From Leptospirillum sp037442005 (GTDB lineage Bacteria > Nitrospirota > Leptospirillia > Leptospirillales > Leptospirillaceae), in assembly GCA_037442005.1 (NCBI GenBank), contig JBBIRA010000005.1, forward strand, positions 1-64,000: 64,000 nt of DNA, written 5' to 3'. The notes under the pieces are model-generated. The model saw nothing but the letters and a program-made list of their open reading frames with translations, ran no database searches and was not told the origin of the DNA. Position numbers and translations under genes: made by a program. Positions 9,385 through 18,288 of this stretch are shown in pieces. Each line of letters starts with the position of its first letter. The stretch's first letter is position 1.

Positions 9385-9426
9385 ACGGTCATGCGATTTT
9401 AAAAGTCTTCCCTGACGGGAAGAGCC

Positions 9427-9630
9427 TTATTTCATGATCATGACCTCAGAGGCTTTGATCAGCGCCACCACCGGGTCGCCAATGGCAAGCCCCATCTCTT
9501 CCGCACTGTCCTTGGTGATCACGGCGATGATCCGGGTTCCGCCGGCATCCATCGTCACCTGGCACTCGACCTCGCCCTTCTTGATTGCAGTAATGGTTCC
9601 CGACAGCTTGTTCTGTCCGCTGATTTTCAT
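9427..9630 (-). CDS. Mop-type molybdate-binding protein (TOBE domain)
   Basis: A 67-residue single-domain Mop/TOBE protein, the usual length for a stand-alone molbindin. The sequence MKISGQNKLSGTITAIKKG with VECQVTMDAGGTRIIAVITKDSAEEMGL shows the two family signatures: S-x-x-N-x-L-x-G-x-I and a TKxSAEE segment that lines the oxyanion site. Molbindins assemble into oligomers that store or buffer molybdate or tungstate in the cytoplasm. ATG 9630 is chosen because GGGAGGG lies just upstream; an ORF extension to 9663 lacks a site. No modABC or cofactor genes are adjacent. Confidence 0.85.
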   Translation of the reverse strand: MKISGQNKLSGTITAIKKGEVECQVTMDAGGTRIIAVITKDSAEEMGLAIGDPVVALIKASEVMIMK

Positions 9631-10099
9631 GAATACCCTCCCTGTTCTGACCTGTGTGTTCATCCAATTCCGCCGGTAAGAAGATGGGATTTGCGAAGTG
9701 CTGTCCTTGCCTTCAAATCGTCCGGCCAGAGAAGCCGACCGATCCTTTTGTGGCTGCAGGTCCCGTTATCGATCAAGAAAGCCACCGGGAAAACGCTTCT
9801 TGTCGACCGCCTCATTGCGCCCGTCTCTATCCTACCGCTGTCGCGGAAAAAGGCCAACAGTTCCTTAAGAGAACCCGGTCACCTCATTTCTTTGAGCGGG
9901 AGTCCCTGTTAAAATAATCAGAGAGGCGGTGAACCGACCGTCCTCTCGATCCTGTCCGGGACACCGACGTCCCCGTTTTAATACGCCACCCAACCCATTC
10001 CTGTCATCTCCTGCCAATCCGCCACCGACGGCCATCCTTTCCTGAACCGGTCTTCCGCACAGCTCATTGCAACCGGTTCCCAACCATCAGGAGACACCC
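9631..10099. other. Non-coding stretch between divergent genes
   Basis: About 470 bases between the Mop gene (minus) and the globin gene (plus). Short open frames on both strands lack ribosome-binding sites and recognisable domains. A TAAAAT at 9910-9915 might be a -10 box, but no good -35 accompanies it. A small inverted repeat, GGGAC-N6-GTCCC, occurs near 9958-9973. Nothing else is evident. Confidence 0.5.
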
Positions 10100-10732
10100 A
10101 TGAATCCCCATGAAGAGGGAAAAAACGACAAACCTTTTCTTCAACCGATGTTCGTTCCCTTCCCCGGAAAGGGACAACCACCAGCGCAACCGACATTTTC
10201 CGACTCCTCCACCATGGAGATCGACCTTCTGGGAAAAGAAGCCCCCGTCTTTCGCCCCCAAATGGTGGATATCCTTTTCCCCGAGTCCCGATTCCCCACT
10301 TCCCGGGTGGGAAAGGTGGCCGGATTTCCCGCCATCACCGCCCTGGTCATGCGCCACCATGAGCTGATCTGGAACAGCCCGCTTCGACAGGTTTTCGGCA
10401 ATAACCCGGACCACTTCCGCGAAGCGGCAGAGCGGACCGCCCGTTTTCATGTCGAAGTGTGCGGAGGAGAAAAATCCTATACCGGTGAGCGGGGGCAGCC
10501 CAAACTCCGGGAACGCCATTTTCCCTTCACGATTACGGAACGGGACCGGGAAATGTGGCTCGAACTCTATATTCAGGCATTGATTGATGTTTCGTTCCCG
10601 CTGGAAGTGATGGAAGAATACTGGCAGTGGATCGAAAGCCTCTCGATCCGGATGATCAACCGGAGAACCACCTTTGACCAGCCCAAACGCTTTCCATGGG
10701 AGAGTATCAGGGGGAGATTCGAGCGGAGTTAA
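10100..10732 (+). CDS. Group II-like truncated haemoglobin with N-terminal extension
   Basis: A 210-residue protein whose residues about 75-190 match the truncated-globin pattern of group II: ARFHVEVCGGEKSYTGERG, then LRERHFPFTITERD with the proximal haem-ligand His, then MWLELYIQAL with the conserved G-helix Trp. Group II globins bind O2, NO or peroxide and are usually near 130 residues. About 50-70 extra N-terminal residues, Pro-rich and poorly conserved in look, are unusual. The start is ATG 10100 after TCAGGAG, rather than an upstream in-frame ATG at 10067. It converges on pabC with only 15 bases between them. A role in O2/NO handling is inferred. Confidence 0.8.
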   Translation: MNPHEEGKNDKPFLQPMFVPFPGKGQPPAQPTFSDSSTMEIDLLGKEAPVFRPQMVDILFPESRFPTSRVGKVAGFPAITALVMRHHELIWNSPLRQVFGNNPDHFREAAERTARFHVEVCGGEKSYTGERGQPKLRERHFPFTITERDREMWLELYIQALIDVSFPLEVMEEYWQWIESLSIRMINRRTTFDQPKRFPWESIRGRFERS

Positions 10733-10747
10733 GATTCCGGGAGACGG

Positions 10748-11620
10748 TCACTCCTGCCTGGCACGGCGTTCGACCTTTTCCCGGAGTTCCGGTCCAAGAA
10801 CCCAAGCCGCGTCCTGCCGGCGCCAGAGGATGCCCCCGGCCTCATCAACCAGCTGCCCCACCGGCATCACCTTCAGATAGGAGTTTGTCAGGAGGATCTC
10901 CCGGATCCGGTTGAGGCCGGAAACCGTCGGCGCAGACCAGCGAAGTCCGATCCCGGCCGCCTTGAGCTCCTCCAGGACAACCGACCGGATGACTCCCGGA
11001 AGAACACCCTGCTCCTCCGTGGCCGTCAGGACCACTCCATCGTCACGGACAAAAAACACATTCGAGACGGATCCTTCCAGAAGCCTGCCGGTCGACCCCT
11101 TCAACAGCCACTCCATACTCCCCGACGGACGCCGTTTGGCCAGGTGTCGTGAGAGGAGAAGATTCCCAGTCTTCAGGTTTCCCCGGGGGTCTCCCGGAAG
11201 AAGAAGCGGACGGGAAGCCACCGAGACGGTGACTCCGTTCTCAAACGAGGAAGGATCCGGATCCTTCCTGGTGACCGGGAACAGAAACCAGCTTCCGGGC
11301 CGGCAAGGCTCCTGCGCCAGGGAAACATCGGTGAGGCTCCCGGGCGTCATGGTGATCCGAAGCAGACGGGGGGACTCCGTGAGTTCGCCCAGAATTCCCG
11401 AAATCCCGGACTGGATCACCTCCCGTGACGGAACATGCGACCAGCCCAGTCGATGGGCCATCGAAAGGATCCGGGTCAGATGGCGTTCGACAAACTCCGG
11501 ACGTCCTTTTGTAATGGCCATGGTCGTCACCAGTGATTCTCCATACAGAAACGCCGGGTCCAGGACCGGGATCATCGCTTGAGACGACTCGACCGGATGT
11601 CCGTCCATCCAGATCAGCAC
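10748..11620 (-). CDS. pabC: Aminodeoxychorismate lyase (PLP fold type IV)
   Basis: A 290-residue class-IV aminotransferase-fold protein. The PLP-binding lysine is in GNLKTGNLLLSRH (about residue 150). The pattern EGSVSNVFFV and the phosphate-binding segment EQGVLPGVIRSVVLE are characteristic. The family includes PabC, branched-chain aminotransferase and D-amino acid transaminase. The pabB-like gene directly upstream on the same strand favours PabC, which releases pyruvate from 4-amino-4-deoxychorismate to give p-aminobenzoate for folate. The start is GTG 11620. A 22-bp perfect palindrome lies inside the gene (11248-11269). Confidence 0.83.
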   Translation of the reverse strand: MLIWMDGHPVESSQAMIPVLDPAFLYGESLVTTMAITKGRPEFVERHLTRILSMAHRLGWSHVPSREVIQSGISGILGELTESPRLLRITMTPGSLTDVSLAQEPCRPGSWFLFPVTRKDPDPSSFENGVTVSVASRPLLLPGDPRGNLKTGNLLLSRHLAKRRPSGSMEWLLKGSTGRLLEGSVSNVFFVRDDGVVLTATEEQGVLPGVIRSVVLEELKAAGIGLRWSAPTVSGLNRIREILLTNSYLKVMPVGQLVDEAGGILWRRQDAAWVLGPELREKVERRARQE

Positions 11621-11668
11621 CGGGAAATCTCTTTTCCTGCAAACGATTGGTCTGTTCTGACCAGCAAG

Positions 11669-12955
11669 TTACCCTCCCCCCAATGCATCGGCGATCGCCT
11701 GATATTTGGACCGGATCTCCCGGACCTCGTTTTGCGCAATTGAATCCGCCACGAGACCGGAGCCCACCGGAACACGGAGTCGCCCCTTTTCCTGAAAAAC
11801 GGTCCGGATCAGAAGATTAAAATCCCCAAAACCGGTGACCGGGTCCCAAAAACCCAGACTCCCGCAATAATACTCCCGGGACGAGAGCTCAAGCATCATA
11901 ATCGCCTCCGTCGAGGCTTTCTTGGGGGCACCGGTCACCGACCCTCCCGGCATCATGGCCGCGAGGATATCTCCCAGTGTGGTAGCATCCACCAGATCCC
12001 CCCGGATATCCGAAACAAGATGCCAGAGATGGCTGTACCGTTCGACCCCCAGGAAACGGGAAACATGAACGCTTCCGGGCCGGCAGATCTTTCCCAGATC
12101 GTTTCTCAGAAGGTCGACGGTCATGACATGTTCGGCATGCTCTTTCGGATCATCCAGAAGGGAGCGCTCTCCCGGCCCTGTGCGACCCCGATCCTCTTTG
12201 CCCGGGGAGGCAGGCAGGGAAAGCGTTCCTGCAATCGGCGACGTCGTCAGGGTTCCTCCGGACAGGGAGAAGAGCCTCTCCGGCGAGTTTGAGACAATCC
12301 ATCGCTGTCCATCATCGTAGTAGGCCGACGCCGGCGAAGGGTTGGACCGGGAAAGATGCCGGAAAAGAACCAGGGGGTCCATTCCCGGGTCGGGACCGGA
12401 AAACGTCATCGCCAGGTTCACCTGATAAAACGCTCCCCGGTCGATTCCGTCGAGCACGCGGGCAAACTGTTCACGATAAAGCGTTTCCGTCATGTCCGGA
12501 GAAAGGGCGATTCCCCGACTCACGTGTCCTGAGTCGGGCCGCGACCAAACAGCTCCCTCCCCCTTCATGGCCTCCAGGAGCGGTGTCGGAACATAGAGAC
12601 ACTCTTCACGATGGTCATAGGCCACCGATCCGTGACACCGGTAAGCGATAATCTTCTCACACTCCCCGACACCCAGAAACGGAACCAGACAGACAAACCC
12701 CGAATAAAAGGGAGGACGGCCATCCTCCGGCTGTTTGTCCGCCGGACGGGCGGACACCGGGAATCCCTCCAGAAGCTCTTTCTGCGGGATCCTTTCGAGG
12801 TTCCAGGGAATAAAGCTCCATCCGGTTTTTTCCTGACGGGGAAAAAAAACGGACGGGGCTTCCGGATTGACCTTCCGGAGAAACCTTAACCACCACTCCG
12901 GGTCGAAAGAGTCCTCGTAAACCTTCTCCCATGGCACAGGATCCGGAATGATCAC
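11669..12955 (-). CDS. pabB: Aminodeoxychorismate synthase component I
   Basis: A 428-residue chorismate-binding enzyme. Visible motifs are SPERLF (about 224), SPIAGTLSL (239), the DDPKEHAEHVMTVDLLRNDLG block, MMPGGSVTGAPK and GSGLVADS. It converts chorismate plus ammonia to aminodeoxychorismate. The position next to pabC and its length favour PabB over TrpE. However, residue 242 in PIAGT is Ala, as in anthranilate synthase, where Escherichia coli PabB has the catalytic Lys (PIKGT). No glutamine amidotransferase (pabA) gene is nearby. GTG 12955 overlaps the panC stop (GTGA), so the genes are translationally coupled. Confidence 0.82.
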   Translation of the reverse strand: MIIPDPVPWEKVYEDSFDPEWWLRFLRKVNPEAPSVFFPRQEKTGWSFIPWNLERIPQKELLEGFPVSARPADKQPEDGRPPFYSGFVCLVPFLGVGECEKIIAYRCHGSVAYDHREECLYVPTPLLEAMKGEGAVWSRPDSGHVSRGIALSPDMTETLYREQFARVLDGIDRGAFYQVNLAMTFSGPDPGMDPLVLFRHLSRSNPSPASAYYDDGQRWIVSNSPERLFSLSGGTLTTSPIAGTLSLPASPGKEDRGRTGPGERSLLDDPKEHAEHVMTVDLLRNDLGKICRPGSVHVSRFLGVERYSHLWHLVSDIRGDLVDATTLGDILAAMMPGGSVTGAPKKASTEAIMMLELSSREYYCGSLGFWDPVTGFGDFNLLIRTVFQEKGRLRVPVGSGLVADSIAQNEVREIRSKYQAIADALGGG

Positions 12956-13788
12956 GCCGTCAGCTCAATGTTGTCGATCAGACGGGTTTTTCCCAGCCAG
13001 ACCGCCGCCAGAAGAATCATCGGTCCGGACATCTGGACCGGAGGCAAAAAGGTCTCCTCCGAAACCAGGGCGACATAGTCCGGACGAAAACCCGATCGGA
13101 CCAGATCGGCAAACAAGACGCCCTCCCACCGGGAAAGATCCTCCGGATGCGCCGGGAGACCCCGGTTCCGTGCCGCCACAAGATGCGCATGGAACAAGGG
13201 GGCAAGGGCCCGCTCCTCAACAGACAGGTAGCGGTTCCGGGAACTCCTGGCGAGTCCGTCCGGTTCCCGGACCGTGGGAACCGGTTCGATCCCGAGCGGA
13301 AAATCCAGCTCCCGGACCATCCGCTCGATCAGGAAAAGCTGTTGGCGGTCTTTCTGTCCGAAAACGGCTATCTCCGGACCGAACAGGTGGAAAAGCTTCG
13401 AGACAATCGTCAGGACACCCTCGAAATGGCCCGGACGATGGGCTCCGCAGTAGAGAGATCCGACCGGATGCGTAATCCGGATCCGGGACGCGGGAACCAC
13501 CATCTCCGACACCGGCGGGGTAAACACCAGGCTGACCCCTTCGCTCCGGCAGAGATCCAGATCCTCAGACAGCGGTCTCGGATAGCGGTCAAGATCCTCA
13601 TCCGGTCCGAACTGCATGGGATTGACGAAGATCGAAACAGCCACATCGTACCCCCTCTCCCTTGCATGGCGGATGAGGGCCACGTGTCCGGCGTGCAGCG
13701 CCCCCATGGTCGGCACCAGCGCCAGCGGTCCGCCCGTTCTCTCTTCGAGGGCCTCTCCCAATGAATTCCGGTCACCTGTCTGAATCAT
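12952..13788 (-). CDS. panC: Pantothenate synthetase
   Basis: A 278-residue PanC that joins pantoate and beta-alanine with ATP to make pantothenate, the precursor of coenzyme A. Signatures are VPTMGALHAGHVALIRHAR (about 25-43, containing the HxGH nucleotide motif), SIFVNPMQFGPDEDLDRYPR, FGQKDRQQLFLIERMV, and RSSRNRYLS in place of the usual KMS-like loop. Length is typical. ATG 13788 has AAGGAG 6 bases upstream. It heads the panC-pabB-pabC transcription unit and diverges from the second RND operon, with about 205 bases between. Confidence 0.93.
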   Translation of the reverse strand: MIQTGDRNSLGEALEERTGGPLALVPTMGALHAGHVALIRHARERGYDVAVSIFVNPMQFGPDEDLDRYPRPLSEDLDLCRSEGVSLVFTPPVSEMVVPASRIRITHPVGSLYCGAHRPGHFEGVLTIVSKLFHLFGPEIAVFGQKDRQQLFLIERMVRELDFPLGIEPVPTVREPDGLARSSRNRYLSVEERALAPLFHAHLVAARNRGLPAHPEDLSRWEGVLFADLVRSGFRPDYVALVSEETFLPPVQMSGPMILLAAVWLGKTRLIDNIELTA

Positions 13789-13993
13789 CGTTCTCCTTTG
13801 ATCCCTCTTGAACCCGGGATCGTTTCCCTACAGAATAACCAGGTCCATTTCACTTTTCTGGACGCGCTGGAAAAGGGATCCGTCAGGTCTCTTTCCCGGT
13901 CCGTCCAGCCATCTTTCCCCACCGCCTGAAACAGACCGGGGAAAACGCGGGGTCGCGGTCGTATTCGAACAATACCAAAACCCCGGAGCACAG

Positions 13994-16900
13994 GTGAACG
14001 GTCTGCCCCCCGAAGACAAAAATCAAAAGGATCAGACACCGCCTGCCGGGGGCGCGCCGGGATGGATCAACACCATCACCAGGAAGAACCTCGAGAACCC
14101 CTATCCCCTGATTGCCATGCTGATGGGCGTTCTTGTCTTCGGATTCCTCTCCCTCCGGCAGATTCCCCGGGACATCTTTCCCTCGATCCCGATCCCGGTG
14201 GTTATGGTCGCGACCTTTTATCCCGGCATGAATTCAACGTTAATCGAGCGAAACATCACCTCTATCCTCGAGCGGCAGTTCACGATGGCCGGCGATGTCG
14301 AATCGATCCACTCCCGGTCGTTAAACGGCATCAGCCTCGTGAAGATCATCTTTCACAGCCAGGTCCCCGTCGGACAGGCCGTCTCCGAGATCAATGAACT
14401 CTCCCTGTCCATTCTTCCGTTTCTGCCCCCGGGAACCGCTTCTCCCATGGTCGTGTCCTACAGCTACTCCAATGTTCCCCTCTGCCATATCCTTCTCACA
14501 TCAGACACCATCAGTCAGGCCCGGCTCTACGACCTGGCCACCAATGTCGTGAGACCCCAGTTAGGGGGTATCGAAGGGGTTTCTTCCCCTCCCATTTTCG
14601 GAGGAAAAGTCCGGCAGATCAACATGTACATCCATCCGGAAAGACTGATCAACCGGAAACTCACCCCCCTCGATGTCGTCAATGCCATTTACCGGCAAAA
14701 TCTTCTGATCCCCACTGGAAACATCCGGATCGGACAGCTGAACTACCTGACCCAGTTCAATAACCAGGTCCCGGATCTGAAAAGCCTCGGCTCCATTCCC
14801 GTCACCCTCTCCCATGGGGTCCCCGTCTTCGTCAGGGACATCGCCTCCATCGAGGACTCTTTTGCCCCCCAGGAAAACATGGTTCTGGTTAACGGCGTTC
14901 CTTCCGTCATCCTGCCGGTATACCGGGAAACGGGATATAGCGCCCTTGATGTTATCGCCCGCATCAAGGAGGCGCTTCCCCATCTCGACAAAGTGCCCTC
15001 CGAGGTCAAAACGCGCATCCTGTTCGATCAGACCCTCTACACGCGGGAGGCGCTCTCCTCCCTCATGCGGGAGGCCTTTCTGGGAATCCTGACATCGGGC
15101 ATCTTGATCTTTCTGGTTCTGGGGGAGTTCCGACAGGCCATTCTCGGCGTCATCGCCCTCCCCATCGCCTACCTGGCCGATCTGACCTTTCTCCGCCTGT
15201 CGGGGGAAACACTCAATATCATGACCCTGGGCGGCCTCGCCATTGCCGTGGGTCCCATGATCGATCATCTGGTCCTGGTCGTTGAAAGCATGAAAACCCA
15301 TGAGCCCGGGCCGGGGGCATCGCCCGCCTCATTCATGAGCGGACTGACTCCGATCCTCCGGCCGACGATGATGGCCACGATGGCCATGATTGTCGTTTTC
15401 TTCCCGCTTTTGTTCCTGGGGGGGCTTGTCCACTATCTGTTCTGGCCTCTGGGAATTTCCGTGATCGGGGCCAACATCATCAGCGTGGTTCTCTCGCTTC
15501 TTCTGATCCCGTGGCTGGTGATTCTGAGCCACCGCTGGAAACCCTCCGGCAAAAAAGCCGAGCCCCACCCTCTCCCTCTTTACCTTGAAGGAGTCTTTGA
15601 CCGGTACCGGACCTTCCTTGCCCGTCTGCTCGAAAAACCCGGCCGGGCCCTTGGAGCCATCAGCCTGTTTTTAATGATCCTTCTTCCCTTCGGCCACTCG
15701 GTCCGGCAGAGCCTCTATCCCGAGGTCGATGCCGGACAGTTCCGGATTTTTGTCCACTTTCCCGGGGGATTGCGGCTCGCCGAGTCCCGGAAGGAATCGG
15801 TCGCCATCGACCACCTGATCCGAAGCGCCCTTCCCCCGAAAACCATCACGGCGATCGTTTCCAATATCGGCATCAAGGCCGGCTGGTCATCCCTTTTCAA
15901 CCCCAATGCCGGAACCGATACCGCCATCATCGATGTGGCACTGGTATCCAAAAATCACCGGAAGTATTCCACCTCTGAAGCGATCCGCCACCTTGAACCC
16001 GTGCTTAGAAGCCATTTCAACAACACCATTTTCCTCTTCAAGGCCAGTGGCATCGTTCAGGATCTCCTGTCCCGGGGACGGATGACCCCTGTCATCATTG
16101 AAATTCACGGAGACCACTACCAGAACAATATGCTGTTTGCCAAACGGCTTTCCGAAAAGGTGAGGAACCTGCCCGGAGTTCTGTCATCCAATGTGTTCCA
16201 GCGCCCCCATTACCCTGCCCTGAAGATCGACGTGGACCGGACGCTGGGCAAGATCCTGGGAACCGAGGAGGAAGAGGTCGCCAAAAACGTCCAGATCAGC
16301 CTGAACGCCAACAACGCCATCCGGCCGATTCCCTGGATCGATCCAACCACCGGGTTTTTCTATTATCTCTCGGTCATGTACCCTCCAACAAAATTCCTCC
16401 GGATGGAGGATCTCACGAACCTTCCCGTTGCCCACACCCGCCAGGGAAGCATCACCTACCTGGGCGAGCTGGCAACGGTCACCCATGAGGATATCCCCGA
16501 AGAAATTGACCATGACCGGCTGGACCGGGCCATCGATGTGCTGATCGCTCCCTCCCCGGGAGAGTCGATCCAGATTTCCACAAGGATCAAGCGACTCCTC
16601 CGGAACACACCGGCTCCTCCCAATATCCACCTCCGGTTCGTTGGCATGACCACCCATATCCGACATGCCTTTTCCAGTCTTTCCAAAGGCATCATCCTGG
16701 CGGTCTTTTTCCTGTTTCTCCTGCTGCTTGTGTTCTATCGCTCCTTTATCGCCCCGCTGATCGTTCTGGGCGTTGTCCCGCTGGGCATCATCGGGAGCAT
16801 GGCCCTGCTCGGCATTCTCCATTCGTCGCTCAACCTCGTCTCCATCATGGGCATTTTCATGACGATCGGGATTGTCGCCTCCAACAGTATTCTTCTCGTC

Positions 16901-17203
16901 AACCGGTACATCCGTTACATGAATGAGGGGCAACCGTTCAAGGAGGCCATCCTGAATGGCTCCCGTGAGCGGATCCGTCCGATCCTGATCACCAGCCTGT
17001 CCGCCATCACCGCCATGATTCCGGTGGCAATCCGGTTTGGCGTCGGATCGGAAAACACGGTTCCCCTGGCCAGAGCGGTGATCGGCGGTCTCCTCGTCGC
17101 CACCCCGCTGACTCTTTTTCTGATCCCGGTTCTTTCCTTTTTATTCCTGAGCAAAGGCCAACGGAACCCACCCGGTCCATCCAAGGAGTCGCCGGTCCCA
17201 TGA
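13994..17203 (+). CDS. RND efflux permease (tripartite pump)
   Basis: A 1069-residue RND transporter with 12 predicted helices in the 1+5+6 pattern: TM1 (YPLIAMLMGVLVFGFL), a periplasmic domain, a helix block around residues 345-540, a second periplasmic domain, and a block around 890-1055. TM4 reads GPMIDHLVLVVES, so the second Asp of the normal proton-relay pair is His425. TM10 reads GIVASNSILLV, with Ser963 where AcrB has Lys. The start is GTG 13994, with CGGAG 6 bases upstream; a longer frame to 13808 gives an implausible N-terminus. It overlaps the adaptor gene by ATGA. The export substrate is unknown. Confidence 0.9.
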   Translation: MNGLPPEDKNQKDQTPPAGGAPGWINTITRKNLENPYPLIAMLMGVLVFGFLSLRQIPRDIFPSIPIPVVMVATFYPGMNSTLIERNITSILERQFTMAGDVESIHSRSLNGISLVKIIFHSQVPVGQAVSEINELSLSILPFLPPGTASPMVVSYSYSNVPLCHILLTSDTISQARLYDLATNVVRPQLGGIEGVSSPPIFGGKVRQINMYIHPERLINRKLTPLDVVNAIYRQNLLIPTGNIRIGQLNYLTQFNNQVPDLKSLGSIPVTLSHGVPVFVRDIASIEDSFAPQENMVLVNGVPSVILPVYRETGYSALDVIARIKEALPHLDKVPSEVKTRILFDQTLYTREALSSLMREAFLGILTSGILIFLVLGEFRQAILGVIALPIAYLADLTFLRLSGETLNIMTLGGLAIAVGPMIDHLVLVVESMKTHEPGPGASPASFMSGLTPILRPTMMATMAMIVVFFPLLFLGGLVHYLFWPLGISVIGANIISVVLSLLLIPWLVILSHRWKPSGKKAEPHPLPLYLEGVFDRYRTFLARLLEKPGRALGAISLFLMILLPFGHSVRQSLYPEVDAGQFRIFVHFPGGLRLAESRKESVAIDHLIRSALPPKTITAIVSNIGIKAGWSSLFNPNAGTDTAIIDVALVSKNHRKYSTSEAIRHLEPVLRSHFNNTIFLFKASGIVQDLLSRGRMTPVIIEIHGDHYQNNMLFAKRLSEKVRNLPGVLSSNVFQRPHYPALKIDVDRTLGKILGTEEEEVAKNVQISLNANNAIRPIPWIDPTTGFFYYLSVMYPPTKFLRMEDLTNLPVAHTRQGSITYLGELATVTHEDIPEEIDHDRLDRAIDVLIAPSPGESIQISTRIKRLLRNTPAPPNIHLRFVGMTTHIRHAFSSLSKGIILAVFFLFLLLLVFYRSFIAPLIVLGVVPLGIIGSMALLGILHSSLNLVSIMGIFMTIGIVASNSILLVNRYIRYMNEGQPFKEAILNGSRERIRPILITSLSAITAMIPVAIRFGVGSENTVPLARAVIGGLLVATPLTLFLIPVLSFLFLSKGQRNPPGPSKESPVP

Positions 17204-18288
17204 AACAGATCCTTTTTCCAGGGTCGCTCCTCCTGATCCTGGCGCTTTCACTTCTCTCCTGTCACAAGGCCCCCGGGGAGCCCGGACTGCCGGCCACCAG
17301 TGACTCCCGTGTCACAGTCACCGTCGCCAGCCCCCATGTCACGGACCTTCCGGTCTCGATCCGTCTTCCCGGAACCGTCATGGCCTATCAGACAGCCGAG
17401 ATCCATCCTCAAGTCGTGGGGTACCTGAAATCGATCTCCGTCGATATCGGTTCGCGGGTCCGAAAAAATGCCATTCTCGCCCAGATTGACATTCCCGAAC
17501 TGAAAACCCATTTCATGCGGGCCCTGGCCAACTACCAGTATCGCCTGACCCTTCTCGACCGGTTCCGGCAGACCCTCAAAGAATCGCCCGACCTGATTTC
17601 AAGAGAAGAGGTCGACCAGGCCCAAAACCTGTACCTGTCCGCACTGGCCACGCTCAGGGAAGACGTGACCCAGCTTCAGTTTTCGGTGATCCGGGCCCCG
17701 TTCTCCGGAATCATCACCCGCCGCTACGTTGATCCGGGAGCCCTGGTAGGCCAGAGAGGCAACCAGAAAGGAGCGAACCTGGCGCTCTTCCGGCTCGAAG
17801 ATCTTTCCCGCCTCCGGGTCCGGGTGGACATCCCCCAGGCCTCGGTCAACGATGTCTCCATCGGAACGCTTGCCACCATTACGGTCAAGGATGATCCGCT
17901 GCACCCGATCGCGGGAAAGATCGCACTGGTGAGCCACTCCCTGAATCCGGACAACAAGACCATGCCGGTGGAAGCCATTTTTGACAATAAGGACGAACGG
18001 CTGAAACCCGGCATGTTCATTCGTGTTTCCCTGCTGTTGCATACGCTTAAGAACCGGCTGACGATCCCCGACGCCGCCATCATGACCCGGAACGGGCTCC
18101 TGTTTGTGTATGTGGTCAACCTCGGTGGACAGGTCGAGGAACGCCGGATTCTTCCCGGAGAGGATAACGGCATCCGGATCGAGGTTCTGAAGGGCATCAC
18201 GTTGTCCGACCGGGTGATTGTCTCGGGAAAACATCAGGTCCTTCCCGGAGACCATCCCATCGTGACCACCACAGGGGGAGGCAGCTGA
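17200..18288 (+). CDS. RND periplasmic adaptor lipoprotein
   Basis: A 362-residue AcrA/MdtA-type adaptor linking the RND permease to the outer-membrane channel. The N-terminus is a clear lipoprotein signal with lipobox LLSC (Cys near 24). The lipoyl half-motifs VVGYLKSISVDIGSRVRKNAILAQI and FSVIRAPFSGIITRRYVDPGALV flank a short helical hairpin (LANYQYRLTLLDRFRQ...), followed by beta-barrel and membrane-proximal parts. Coupled by ATGA to the permease upstream and by TGATG to the channel gene downstream. Confidence 0.9.
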   Translation: MKQILFPGSLLLILALSLLSCHKAPGEPGLPATSDSRVTVTVASPHVTDLPVSIRLPGTVMAYQTAEIHPQVVGYLKSISVDIGSRVRKNAILAQIDIPELKTHFMRALANYQYRLTLLDRFRQTLKESPDLISREEVDQAQNLYLSALATLREDVTQLQFSVIRAPFSGIITRRYVDPGALVGQRGNQKGANLALFRLEDLSRLRVRVDIPQASVNDVSIGTLATITVKDDPLHPIAGKIALVSHSLNPDNKTMPVEAIFDNKDERLKPGMFIRVSLLLHTLKNRLTIPDAAIMTRNGLLFVYVVNLGGQVEERRILPGEDNGIRIEVLKGITLSDRVIVSGKHQVLPGDHPIVTTTGGGS

